A DNA stretch of 24,064 bases from Clostridium sp. SCN 57-10 (GCA_001725215.1 MEFT01000001.1:1-24064); one strand, 5' to 3'. Shown: positions 13,609 through 21,231, counted from the first letter of the stretch. The notes: generated by a model from the letters alone, not told the origin. Numbers and translations are program-made.

Positions 13609-13989
13609 ATGCAGAAAAAGATCAATACCGCAAAAGCTCCCGGCGCCATCGGCCCTTATTCCCAAGCTGTCGAAATCGATACGCTGGTGTATACCTCGGG
13701 TCAGCTCGGCATTTGCCCCGAAACGGGCGTCTTGGCGGAGGGTGTTCAGGCGCAGACCCGCCAGGCACTTGAAAACATCAAAGCGATTTTGGCTGAAGCC
13801 GGTCTTCAGATGTGCGACATCATCAAAGCGCTTGTGTTTCTTCAGGATATGAATGATTTTACCGCTGTTAACGAGATTTACGCGCAGTACATCTGCGGAG
13901 ACGTGCTGCCCGCTCGCTCGTGCGTCGAGGTTTCCAAGCTGCCGAAGGGCGGACTTGTCGAGATTGAAGTCATCGCGAAAAAGCACTAA
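13609..13989 (+). CDS. ridA: RidA family reactive intermediate/imine deaminase
   Basis: This 126-residue protein is full length for RidA/YjgF. It has APGAIGPYSQA (10-20), YTSGQLG (28-34) and PARSCVEV (101-108) with the catalytic Arg103, then LVEIEVIA. RidA hydrolyses reactive enamines and imines released by PLP enzymes such as threonine dehydratase to ketoacids plus ammonia. AGGAGG lies 9 bases upstream of the ATG. It has its own promoter, 8 bases after dapA, so the proximity to dapA is not strict co-transcription. Confidence 0.95.
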   Translation: MQKKINTAKAPGAIGPYSQAVEIDTLVYTSGQLGICPETGVLAEGVQAQTRQALENIKAILAEAGLQMCDIIKALVFLQDMNDFTAVNEIYAQYICGDVLPARSCVEVSKLPKGGLVEIEVIAKKH

Positions 13990-14037
13990 GATAGGTATGC
14001 ACGCCAAATACCTTACTTCATTTCGTGCGTGCATCCA

Positions 14038-14073
14038 AATAAAGGCGGGCAGCATTTGCTGCCCGCCTTTATT
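14038..14073. terminator. Bidirectional terminator between ridA and DUF6514
   Basis: A perfect 16-bp stem joins 14038-14053 and 14058-14073 around ATTT: AATAAAGGCGGGCAGC and its complement. The A and T ends give short U tracts on both strands, so it can end ridA on the plus strand. It lies about 127 bases beyond the end of the convergent DUF6514 gene; between them (14074-14200) I see no gene. Confidence 0.75.
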
Positions 14074-14200
14074 AATCGCTTCATCCATGTTCCCGTCGGC
14101 TGCGTGTTGACCAGCTGCCACGGAGAGATTTGCGCGTCATCGGCGCGCACGGAGACGGTTGATTTTCGTATATACTCAGCGTGCCATCTGTCTACGCCGC

Positions 14201-14494
14201 TTATGTACAAGCTTCCAGATAATCCTCTGCAACTTCGTGCAAACAAATCGGCGTGACCGTGTTGCGACTGATCAGCTGAAGAAAGCCAAACGCCTTCTCT
14301 TCGCAACAGGTAAGTGACTTAATACGCGCTGTTTGCGTTTCATCTTGTGTCTCCAGCTTCACAACAACTCCATACGCATGTGTTTGCCGCTCGCCATCAA
14401 AGGCCTGTTCAACCACCATGCGATAGCAAAGCCGAAGCTCGTTACCGTCTGCATCACGTGCGAGCCTCATAATCCGCGCCGATGTTCTTGCCAT
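14201..14494 (-). CDS. DUF6514-like small protein
   Basis: This 97-residue soluble protein has an N-terminal basic stretch, then LRLCYRMVVEQ, THAYGVVVKLE and a C-terminal SRNTVTPICLHEVAEDYLEA. The order of a short beta region, YG(I/V) and a C-terminal VTPxxLxEVxEDYL resembles DUF6514, a small clostridial family without known function; I assign it from memory of that pattern, with moderate certainty. GAGAGGA lies about 7 bases before the ATG at 14494. It is transcribed against ridA and the two-component genes from a promoter that carries a palindrome. Confidence 0.6.
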   Translation of the reverse strand: MARTSARIMRLARDADGNELRLCYRMVVEQAFDGERQTHAYGVVVKLETQDETQTARIKSLTCCEEKAFGFLQLISRNTVTPICLHEVAEDYLEACT

Positions 14495-14519
14495 GTTCCG
14501 TCCTCTCTTTTCCCTATAT

Positions 14520-14548
14520 TTTAACAAGCCAATTTGGCTTTATCAACA
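14520..14548 (-). promoter_or_regulatory. Promoter of the DUF6514 gene with a palindromic site in its spacer
   Basis: On the minus strand TTGATA (14543-14548), 17 bases and TAAAAA (14520-14525) form a fair promoter 26 bases before the start codon. The spacer is almost entirely the palindrome AAGCCAA-A-TTGGCTT (14528-14542 when read on this strand). A palindrome between -35 and -10 is a usual place for a repressor operator. Confidence 0.5.
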
Positions 14549-14901
14549 ACATCAGGCGTGTTCGTCACAATATTTCCATCAACATAACCAATGTTACACC
14601 CAATACAGACAAATGTCACCTGTTTTGTTGCGACATTTTTCAACAAAGTTTTCGGGGCGCAACTTCATATTTTTACCATATGTTTTTTCATCTTCAAGTA
14701 TAACTTTAATTAGTTATAAAGAAAAATACCCGATAGTTGCAGCTATCGGGCATTCTTCTTAGAGCATTATGAAAAGAGCATCTGCAATGAAAAAATACAA
14801 TTATTTTATACCATGGATTCAATTTTCACGCCATCCTTTACAACTTAAACTATCCCTTTTGAAGCTAAAAAATATTTGCGTGTCGTTTTTTCAAAAATCA
14901 G
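14549..14901. other. AT-rich intergenic stretch without a convincing gene
   Basis: Between the DUF6514 promoter and the kinase promoter base composition falls well below that of the neighbours in GC. It contains the hairpin at 14729-14750 and several T- and A-rich tracts. Short open frames exist, such as 14769-14927 on the plus strand, but they lack ribosome sites. I see no protein gene here. Confidence 0.6.
14713..14760. terminator. Hairpin terminator, best on the minus strand
   Basis: CCCGATAG (14729-14736) pairs with CTATCGGG (14743-14750) around a 6-base loop. On the minus strand it runs into TATTTTTCTTT, a good terminator tail; on the plus strand into CATTCTTCTT, a weaker one. No annotated minus-strand gene ends here, so it may close a small antisense RNA. 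Confidence 0.6.
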
Positions 14902-14930
14902 TTGAACCCTGTCCGGTTTCGTTGTAAGAT
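14902..14930 (+). promoter_or_regulatory. Promoter of the two-component operon
   Basis: TTGAAC (14902-14907), exactly 17 bases and TAAGAT (14925-14930). The kinase ATG begins at 14937, only 6 bases after the -10, which is where transcription itself should start. Confidence 0.68.
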
Positions 14931-14936
14931 ACGATT

Positions 14937-16577
14937 ATGAAGATGTCACTTTTCTCTCAAAAATCACACAGCGCGCGGCACGTTTCCCTGCTCGGCAAGC
15001 TGGCGGCAGGCAATGTGGCGCTTATTGTGTTTATGCTGCTTTTAACGCTTACGGTAACCATGAACCGTAACATCGCAGCGATGGAAAAACAAGTAGACGA
15101 CACACTGATGAACACGGCGACCTCTCTGATGCGCAATTCGCTCGTTGTACAAGCAGTCGCAGGGGAGCTAAGCAAGGCTGACCAGATTGCGCTCGGCAAT
15201 TTTCTAGACCATGTGGTCGCCGTTAATGACGACATCAGCGTCATCATCATCGCAAACGCCGCCTCAGAGCAGATTTACCATCCTTTGCGCACGCAGATCG
15301 GCCAGTCGTTTGAAGGCGGCGATCAGCATGATGCGCTGCGCGGTAAAAAATATTTCTCAGAAACCACCGTTGACGCAAACTACCAGCGCCGTGCATTCGC
15401 CCCGATCCTAACGGAGTACGGAAAGCCGCTTGGCTTTGTTATGGTTTCCACTATGATCGACCGGCTCCAGCAGATTCGACACGAGGTGTTTACGCTCTAT
15501 TTCAATATCGGCATTTTGCTGTTGCTCGTTGGCTTTACCCTGTCTCTTATTCTGTCTGCCAGTATTAAACGATCGCTGCTCGGACGCGAACCAAGCAAAA
15601 TCTCGGCTGATTTCCTCACCCGTGAAGAAATTCTCAACTCCCTTGAAGAGGGCGTGATTTCAACCAACGAGCACAATGAAATTATGCTCCTCAACCGCTC
15701 GGCCGCCGAAATGCTTGATACTGACCCCGACCAGACTTCCGGTTGCAAACTTGAGACCATCCTGCCCACCGTACGGCTCGACGAGGTGCTCACCAACCGT
15801 AGGCCCCAGTATAACATGGAGCTTGCGGCTGCCGGCGCCACCATTTTGTATGACAAGATTCCCATCATCGAGCATGACAATGCCATCGGCGTCGTGCTCA
15901 TCCTGCGCAATAAAACGGAAGCGACACGCCTTGCCGAGCAGCTGACCGGCACACGCCATATCATCACGGCTCTGCGCGCCAACACACACGAGTTTATGAA
16001 CAAGCTGCATGTCATTCTCGGTCTTTTGCAGATGGGCAAGGTCGGCGAGGCACAGGACTATATCCAGCAGGTGTCCGACACACAGTCCGAGTCGATTTCC
16101 CCCGTGCTGCAAACCATCAAAAACCCCACGGTGGCGGCCCTCATCCTCGGTAAAATCAGCCATATGCGTGAGCTTGACATCGATCTTGCGCTGCTCGGCA
16201 ATAGTGCGCTGCCCTATCACAGTCGCTATCTGCCGACGCGTGCCCTTGTTACCATCGTGGGCAATCTGCTTGAAAATGCGATCGAGGCTGTCAACGCCCG
16301 TGAGGACGACAGTCCACGGCGTATTACACTACAAATCACGGAGAGCGGCGAAGGTCTTCTCATTGGCTGTGATGATACGGGTATCGGTATGCCCGTCGAG
16401 CTTATTCCGCATATCCTTGAACAAGGTGTCAGCACAAAGGGCGAAGGGCGCGGAACCGGTATGGCACTTGTCGCCGATGTGCTCAACAGTTTCCACGGCG
16501 ACATTCAGATCGACTCCGAGCAAGGCGTTGGCACCTCCATCTTAATTTCCGTGCGGCATGAACGAATGAAGAAATGA
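14937..16577 (+). CDS. CitA/DcuS-type sensor histidine kinase
   Basis: The 546-residue kinase has membrane segments at about 22-43 and 187-209 enclosing an extracytoplasmic Cache/PDC-type sensor, then a cytoplasmic PAS domain (about 225-330). Its phospho-acceptor is His351 in NTHEFMNKLHVILGLLQ, the Spo0B-like box of the CitA/DcuS group. The ATPase has the N box (GNLLENAIEAV, 442-452), DDTGIGMP (479-486) and GRGTGMAL. Known members sense citrate, malate, fumarate or related acids. No Shine-Dalgarno site precedes the ATG and the promoter touches it, suggesting a leaderless mRNA. The stop overlaps the region of the response-regulator ribosome site, so the two are co-translated. Confidence 0.9.
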   Translation: MKMSLFSQKSHSARHVSLLGKLAAGNVALIVFMLLLTLTVTMNRNIAAMEKQVDDTLMNTATSLMRNSLVVQAVAGELSKADQIALGNFLDHVVAVNDDISVIIIANAASEQIYHPLRTQIGQSFEGGDQHDALRGKKYFSETTVDANYQRRAFAPILTEYGKPLGFVMVSTMIDRLQQIRHEVFTLYFNIGILLLLVGFTLSLILSASIKRSLLGREPSKISADFLTREEILNSLEEGVISTNEHNEIMLLNRSAAEMLDTDPDQTSGCKLETILPTVRLDEVLTNRRPQYNMELAAAGATILYDKIPIIEHDNAIGVVLILRNKTEATRLAEQLTGTRHIITALRANTHEFMNKLHVILGLLQMGKVGEAQDYIQQVSDTQSESISPVLQTIKNPTVAALILGKISHMRELDIDLALLGNSALPYHSRYLPTRALVTIVGNLLENAIEAVNAREDDSPRRITLQITESGEGLLIGCDDTGIGMPVELIPHILEQGVSTKGEGRGTGMALVADVLNSFHGDIQIDSEQGVGTSILISVRHERMKK

Positions 16578-16585
16578 GGGATAGT

Positions 16586-17269
16586 ATGGCAAAGGTTATC
16601 ATTGTTGAGGACGACCCGATGGTCTCCCGCATCCATCAGCAGTATATTGAACAATTCTCAGAACTGACGCTGGCCGGCAACTTTCGAAGCGGGCGGGATG
16701 CGCTGGAGTTTCTGCGCTTGCATCCTGTCGACCTCATTATTCTTGATGTGTACATGCCCGTGATGACCGGTCTTGATCTCCTGCGCGCGTTGCGGCACGA
16801 GGGCCAGCGGTGCGATGTCATTATGGTGACGGCCGCAAACGATGTGGAGAATATCGATGCCGCGCTCAGCCTCGGCATTCTCGATTACCTTGTGAAGCCC
16901 TTTGAATACCAGCGCTTCAGCGCGGCGATTGAAAAATACTTAAAGAAGGCAAACCTTATCAGCTCGCGGCGCACGCTCACGCAAGACAGTATCGACCGTC
17001 TGGTCAGCACGCACAGTCCCGGCGGCAGCGAACTATCCGAGGCGAAAAAGGGGATTCAGTCGCGTACGCTTGAGCATGTACGCGAGCATCTGATGGCTTC
17101 CGATCAGGTCGCCCACACCTGCGACAGCATTTCAAGCGCCATCGGGCTTTCCAAAGTTACCGTGCGCCGCTATCTCAACTATCTGATCGAATGCGGCGAG
17201 CTTGACTCAAGCATTGACTACGAAACAGGCGGACGCCCGAGCGTGCTTTACTATTTCAAGCACCGGTAG
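16586..17269 (+). CDS. CitB/DcuR-type response regulator
   Basis: The 227-residue regulator has a receiver domain (1-118) with acidic residues E8, D9 and D10, phospho-acceptor Asp54 in ILDVYMP, Thr82 and Lys104. A linker and a C-terminal helix-turn-helix (about 170-210, SISSAIGLSKVTVRRYLNYL) match the DcuR/CitB/MalR group. The start at 16586 has GAGGG five bases upstream; an ATG at 16574 overlaps the kinase stop and has no ribosome site. Together with the kinase it probably regulates transport or metabolism of a di- or tricarboxylate, but no such transporter lies next to it. Confidence 0.9.
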   Translation: MAKVIIVEDDPMVSRIHQQYIEQFSELTLAGNFRSGRDALEFLRLHPVDLIILDVYMPVMTGLDLLRALRHEGQRCDVIMVTAANDVENIDAALSLGILDYLVKPFEYQRFSAAIEKYLKKANLISSRRTLTQDSIDRLVSTHSPGGSELSEAKKGIQSRTLEHVREHLMASDQVAHTCDSISSAIGLSKVTVRRYLNYLIECGELDSSIDYETGGRPSVLYYFKHR

Positions 17270-17306
17270 CGCTTGCCACGCAGCACCGGGTATGATGCAG
17301 AGAGCC

Positions 17307-17342
17307 GTGAAGGGGGATTACCTCCCCCTTCACAATGTTTTT
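17307..17342 (+). terminator. Intrinsic terminator of the two-component operon
   Basis: GTGAAGGGGG (17307-17316) pairs with CCCCCTTCAC (17324-17333) around a 7-base loop, followed by AATGTTTTT. Confidence 0.78.
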
Positions 17343-17357
17343 GATATGATTTATAAC
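17329..17357 (+). promoter_or_regulatory. Promoter of the serine hydrolase gene
   Basis: TTCACA (17329-17334), exactly 17 bases and TATAAC (17352-17357). The -35 lies within the right arm of the preceding terminator, so the two elements share sequence. Confidence 0.6.
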
Positions 17358-17380
17358 ATGGAAAAAGAAAGAGGTATCGT

Positions 17381-18154
17381 ATGAAAGATCAAATCTCCGC
17401 GCTCCTTGCGCCCTTCGGCGAGCATGGCTCATTTGTCTGGAAAGACCTTGTCACCGGCGAAGGCATGGAATGGGGCGCGCATACGCCGCACAACGCGGCT
17501 AGCATTATCAAAATTCCCGTTATGGTCGAGCTGTTTCGCCGCTTCGAAGATGGCTCAGCATGCAAAGACACCCTTCTCCCGCTGCGCGATTGCGACCGAG
17601 TACCCCCGTGCGGCGTGCTCACCTTCATGCACGAGGGCATGCCCGTCAGCCTCATGGATCTTTGCTGGCTTATGATCACCATCTCGGACAACATGGCCAC
17701 CAATATGCTGATCAACTATCTCACGGTGCCCGCCATTCAGGAGACAATGCGCGCGCTCGGCCTGCAAAATTCAATGCTTGAGCGCAAGCTGTTTGAAACA
17801 GATCCCGCGCTGCGCAACAAGCGCAACCGCATTTCGGCCGCCGACATGGCCTTGCTGCTCGAGCAGATGCACCGCGGCGAGCTGATCAGCGAGCGCGCCT
17901 CGCGCGAAATGCTCGACGTGTTGAGCGGACAGCAACTCAACAATAAAATACCGTTTCTGCTTCCGCTTGATATGCACATCGCGCATAAAACCGGCGAGGT
18001 TGACGACGTTACGCACGATGTGGGCATCATCTATGCCAAGCGCCCCCAGCTCGTCTGCTTCTGCTCGAGCGACGTTGACGCGCCCGCGTTCAATCAGGTC
18101 ATTTTCACCATCTCCAAGCTGATTTTCGACGCCGCGGGCGGTCTCGTGGAATAA
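17381..18154 (+). CDS. Class A beta-lactamase-fold serine hydrolase
   Basis: The 257-residue protein has the three active-site motifs of the serine beta-lactamase/penicillin-binding fold: S41-I-I-K44, S102-D-N104 and K203-T-G205. It lacks a signal peptide and begins MKDQISALLAPFGEHGSFVW, so it seems cytoplasmic, unlike true beta-lactamases. In the omega-loop region (about 136-150) I do not see the ExxLN motif whose Glu deacylates beta-lactams. The family (Beta-lactamase2-like) includes enzymes of unknown substrate. It could be an esterase or peptidase or a degenerate lactamase; antibiotic resistance should not be inferred. AGAGG lies about 8 bases before the ATG. Confidence 0.85.
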   Translation: MKDQISALLAPFGEHGSFVWKDLVTGEGMEWGAHTPHNAASIIKIPVMVELFRRFEDGSACKDTLLPLRDCDRVPPCGVLTFMHEGMPVSLMDLCWLMITISDNMATNMLINYLTVPAIQETMRALGLQNSMLERKLFETDPALRNKRNRISAADMALLLEQMHRGELISERASREMLDVLSGQQLNNKIPFLLPLDMHIAHKTGEVDDVTHDVGIIYAKRPQLVCFCSSDVDAPAFNQVIFTISKLIFDAAGGLVE

Positions 18155-18180
18155 ATAACGTATAGTTTGAATCCATAAAG

Positions 18181-18224
18181 CAGCCGGAAGGCAGGGTTAC
18201 GCCCCTCCTCCCGGCTGTTTTTTT
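18181..18224 (+). terminator. Intrinsic terminator of the serine hydrolase gene
   Basis: CAGCCGG (18181-18187) pairs with CCGGCTG (18211-18217), with further partial pairing inside, followed by seven T. Confidence 0.82.
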
Positions 18225-18280
18225 GCCTTTTCGCACAAATATGGCATGCAATATTCTCACAAAAGGCTGTCCTCTTTTTA

Positions 18281-18309
18281 TTGTATTCTTCGTCATTTTG
18301 TTATATACT
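18281..18309 (+). promoter_or_regulatory. Promoter of the EF-G-like gene
   Basis: TTGTAT (18281-18286), exactly 17 bases and TATACT (18304-18309). The mRNA leader would be about 55 bases, with AAGGAG 10 bases before the ATG at 18371. Confidence 0.75.
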
Positions 18310-18370
18310 GAATAAAATACCTGGATGTTTTTGCATCTTGCGTTGCATTAAATGAAGGAGAGAAATTCGT

Positions 18371-20419
18371 ATGGCCTATTCCGTTGATAAGATCCGCAAT
18401 ATCTGTCTGCTCGGTCACGGTGGAGACGGCAAAACATCTCTCGCTGAGAGCTTGCTCTTCCTCACCGGCGGCACAGACCGCCTTGGAAAGGTTTCGGACG
18501 GAACCACCGTCTGTGACTATGACCCCGAGGAGATTAAGCGTCAGATTTCCATTTCCGCATCGCTCGCGCCGGTCGAGTTTGAAGGAAATATCATCAATAT
18601 TATAGATACTCCGGGCTTTTTCGACTTCGCCGGTGAGGTTGCGCAGGCTCTGCGCGTTGCAGACTGCGGCGTGATCGTCGTTTCCGCCAAAGACGGCTGC
18701 GCCGTCGGCACCGAAAAAGCGTGGAAGGAAACCGTGAAGCGCAAGCTGCCCCGCTTCTTCTACATTTCGAAAATCGACGAGGAAAACGCAGACTTTGATA
18801 AGGCGTATGAAAGCCTTCGTAATAAGTTCGGCAACAGTGTCACCCCGTTTGTCATTCCCCTGTTTGAAGACGGCAACAAGCCGACCGGTGTCATCAACAT
18901 TTTGACGAAGCAGGCCTTCAAGGCAGACGGAATTAAGCTGGTTGAAGTGCCGCTTCCCGCCGCGAAAGCCGAGAAGATTGACCGTCTGCACGAAGCGCTG
19001 TGCGAAAGCGTCGCCACCAACTCCGAGGAGCTGCTTGACAAGTTCCTTGCAGGCGAGCCATTCACGCCGGAGGAGCTGCGTAACGGTCTGCGTACCGCCA
19101 TCATCGCTGGCGATGTCGCCCCCGTCCTGTGCGGCAGCGCATATACCGGCGTCCTAAGCGGTCCCGGCCCCAACGAGGTTCGCGTGGAAAAAGGCGTCGA
19201 CGGCAACGGCGACCCGGTAGAGCTTCACTATGACCCGAACGGCAAACCGGTCGCTCTCGTCTTTAAGACGGTCACCGACCAATACGGCCGCTTCTCGTTC
19301 TTTAAGGTCATGAGCGGTAAGGTCACCGCCGATATGACGCTGACCAACCCGCGCACGGGCACCACCGAAAAAATGGGACACCTTTATATCGTTAAGGGCA
19401 AGAAAAACTACGAAGTCAAAGAGATTAACTGCGGCGATATCGGGGCGGTCTCCAAGCTCGCGGATACGCGTACCGGCGATACCCTGTGCGGTACCGGCAT
19501 CAACGTTATGCTGAACGGCATCGACTTTGCCGTGCCTTGTTACAGCCAGGCCATTGCGCCCAAGGTCAAGGGTTCGGAAGAAAAGATCGCCACAGGACTT
19601 TCCCGCCTGCGCGACGAAGACCCCACATTCTCCATCGTCAACAACGCCGAGACGCGCCAGCTCGTGATCTCCGGCTCCGGCGACCAGCATCTTGACGTGC
19701 TGTGCTCCAAGCTGAAGACGAAGTTTGGCGTCGAGGTCGAGCTTTCCGCCCCGCGTGTTCCCTATCGTGAGAAGATTCGCAAGAAAGTCGCCGTGGAAGG
19801 AAAGCATAAGAAGCAGTCGGGCGGTCACGGGCAATACGGCCATGTCAAAATGGAGTTTGAGCCGACGAACGAAGCCGATTATATCTTCGAGGAGCGTACG
19901 TTCGGCGGCAGCGTGCCGAAGAACTTCCACCCCGCCGTCGATAAGGGCATTCGCGACGCGATGGAACGCGGCGTGCTTGCCGGATATCCGATGGTCGGTC
20001 TCAAGGCTATTCTGGTTGACGGCTCGTATCACGATGTAGACTCTAACGAGCTCTCGTTTAAAATGGCGGCTCGTCTTGCCTATAAGGCGGGCATTCCGCA
20101 GGCCAATCCCGCCATTCTGGAGCCGGTCTGCTCGATGAAGATCACAGTGCCTGACAGCTTCATGGGCGACGTAATCGGCGACATGAATAAACGCCGCGGT
20201 CGCATTATGGGAATGAATCCCGATGAAGACGGCAATCAGGTGATCGATGCTGAGGTTCCGCAGGCGGAAATTTCCGACTATGCAATTACGCTGCGCTCTA
20301 TGACACAGGGCAGAGGCTCCTTCTCCTACCAGTTTGAGCGGTATGAGGATGCTCCTCCCACCGTGCAGGAGAAGGTCATTTCGGAGAGCAAGCTGCTCGC
20401 CGATGCCGACGACGAATAA
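18371..20419 (+). CDS. Elongation factor G-like GTPase (EF-G2 type paralogue)
   Basis: The 682-residue protein has the EF-G domain order: G domain with P-loop GHGGDGKTS (15-23), DTPGFFDF (79-86) and a G4 motif SKID (133-136) instead of NKxD; domain II (about 290-390); domain III; domain IV with KKQSGGHGQYGHVKMEF (480-496) and the tip region VDGSYHDVDSNELSFKMAA; and domain V. It belongs with the clostridial EF-G-like paralogues rather than the str-operon fusA. It probably binds the ribosome, but its role is not established. Around residues 258-268 (GSAYTGVLSGPGPNEV) it is about eight residues shorter than relatives, at the place of the last G-domain helix. It stands alone between its promoter and terminator. 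Confidence 0.9.
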   Translation: MAYSVDKIRNICLLGHGGDGKTSLAESLLFLTGGTDRLGKVSDGTTVCDYDPEEIKRQISISASLAPVEFEGNIINIIDTPGFFDFAGEVAQALRVADCGVIVVSAKDGCAVGTEKAWKETVKRKLPRFFYISKIDEENADFDKAYESLRNKFGNSVTPFVIPLFEDGNKPTGVINILTKQAFKADGIKLVEVPLPAAKAEKIDRLHEALCESVATNSEELLDKFLAGEPFTPEELRNGLRTAIIAGDVAPVLCGSAYTGVLSGPGPNEVRVEKGVDGNGDPVELHYDPNGKPVALVFKTVTDQYGRFSFFKVMSGKVTADMTLTNPRTGTTEKMGHLYIVKGKKNYEVKEINCGDIGAVSKLADTRTGDTLCGTGINVMLNGIDFAVPCYSQAIAPKVKGSEEKIATGLSRLRDEDPTFSIVNNAETRQLVISGSGDQHLDVLCSKLKTKFGVEVELSAPRVPYREKIRKKVAVEGKHKKQSGGHGQYGHVKMEFEPTNEADYIFEERTFGGSVPKNFHPAVDKGIRDAMERGVLAGYPMVGLKAILVDGSYHDVDSNELSFKMAARLAYKAGIPQANPAILEPVCSMKITVPDSFMGDVIGDMNKRRGRIMGMNPDEDGNQVIDAEVPQAEISDYAITLRSMTQGRGSFSYQFERYEDAPPTVQEKVISESKLLADADDE

Positions 20420-20430
20420 AAAACTTAACC

Positions 20431-20468
20431 GAGCGGGGGATGCGATGCATCCCCCGCTCTTTCGTTTC
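20431..20468 (+). terminator. Intrinsic terminator of the EF-G-like gene
   Basis: GAGCGGGGGATGC (20431-20443) pairs with its 13-base complement (20447-20459) around GAT and is followed by TTTCGTTTC. Confidence 0.85.
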
Positions 20469-20609
20469 TGCGACACACTGCTCTTTTTTCCTCGTTACGG
20501 CATTCATCTTTTTTCAGTGCGAGAGCTAGTTAAAATGTACACCCGTTTGACCCTTCTCGCTTCAAAAATGCCCCGGAACGCATGTAATACATCTGCCGGT
20601 GCGTGTTTC

Positions 20610-20640
20610 TTGCATGTTCTAAGACGCCGCCGCATAGTAT
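20610..20640 (+). promoter_or_regulatory. Possible promoter of the DUF4830 gene
   Basis: TTGCAT (20610-20615) is followed after 17 bases by CATAGT (20633-20638), or after 19 bases by TAGTAT (20635-20640). Neither is strong. The same bases partly resemble a forespore promoter (GCATG and CATAGTA), but that spacing is 16 rather than 18. Confidence 0.3.
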
Positions 20641-20666
20641 TTCAACAAAGCGGAGGTGTTATCATT

Positions 20667-21158
20667 ATGGTCATTTACACGGCAAAGCTCAATCTGAAAA
20701 AAGTGCTTGCAGCCGCCATTGCCGTCATCCTGGTGGTCGTTCTTCTCATTCTGCTCATTCCCAACCGCGACGTATACCGGGCCGACGATGCATTCGGCAC
20801 GGAGCCCACATCCGCGGCCGGCAGCAAGCTGCGCACCAACGCCGAACGCGTCGACTTTATCCGCACGCTCGGCTATACCGTGAAAGAGGAGCCGCTCGAA
20901 GAGCGAGAGGTTCTCATTCCGCGTGAATGGAATGAAACCTATGCGAAGTATAACGAGCTGCAAAAGACGTGCGGATTTGACCTGACCGATTACAAAGGCA
21001 AGCGTGTGACCATGTGTACCTTTGCCGTCGTGCAGGACGGCAGCGAGGATGAGCTTCGTTGCGAGCTGCTGCTTTACAAAAACCGCCTGGTTGGCGGCAG
21101 CGTCTATACCGTTGCGGTAGACGGCTTTATGCGCGGACTTACGGCCGCCGCAGACTAA
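20667..21158 (+). CDS. DUF4830 domain protein, membrane-anchored
   Basis: The 163-residue protein has one N-terminal hydrophobic segment (about 13-33) and then a DUF4830-like domain: RVDFIRTLGYTVKEEPLEER, VLIPREWNETYAKYNELQK, GFDLTDYKGKRV and a C-terminal VYTVAVDGFMRGL. The family is common in Clostridia, faces the outside in this arrangement and has no known function. GGAGGTG lies about 9 bases before the ATG at 20667. The frame is open from 20334, but that part crosses the EF-G terminator and is not coding. It is a single gene flanked by terminators on both sides. Confidence 0.82.
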   Translation: MVIYTAKLNLKKVLAAAIAVILVVVLLILLIPNRDVYRADDAFGTEPTSAAGSKLRTNAERVDFIRTLGYTVKEEPLEEREVLIPREWNETYAKYNELQKTCGFDLTDYKGKRVTMCTFAVVQDGSEDELRCELLLYKNRLVGGSVYTVAVDGFMRGLTAAAD

Positions 21159-21199
21159 AAATTGCACAGGCTAGACTGAGTTATGATTCTTCCCTTTGG

Positions 21200-21231
21200 C
21201 GGCAATACCAAAGTATTGCCGTTTCTTTTTT
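21200..21231 (+). terminator. Intrinsic terminator of the DUF4830 gene
   Basis: CGGCAATAC (21200-21208) pairs with GTATTGCCG (21213-21221) around CAAA, followed by TTTCTTTTTT. Confidence 0.9.

Noticed and set aside
14013..14306. 97-codon minus-strand frame overlapping the ridA terminator and DUF6514
   Set aside because: It runs through the 16-bp terminator stem and overlaps a better-supported gene in another frame. I see no ribosome site or known motif.
14769..14927. 52-codon plus-strand ORF in the AT-rich gap
   Set aside because: It has no ribosome site, lies over the kinase promoter and has no recognisable pattern. AT-rich DNA gives such frames by chance.
19154..20476. 440-codon open frame on the minus strand opposite the EF-G-like gene
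   Set aside because: It is the antisense of a clearly conserved coding region. Its translation shows no recognisable motif, and such long shadows are expected in GC-rich genes.
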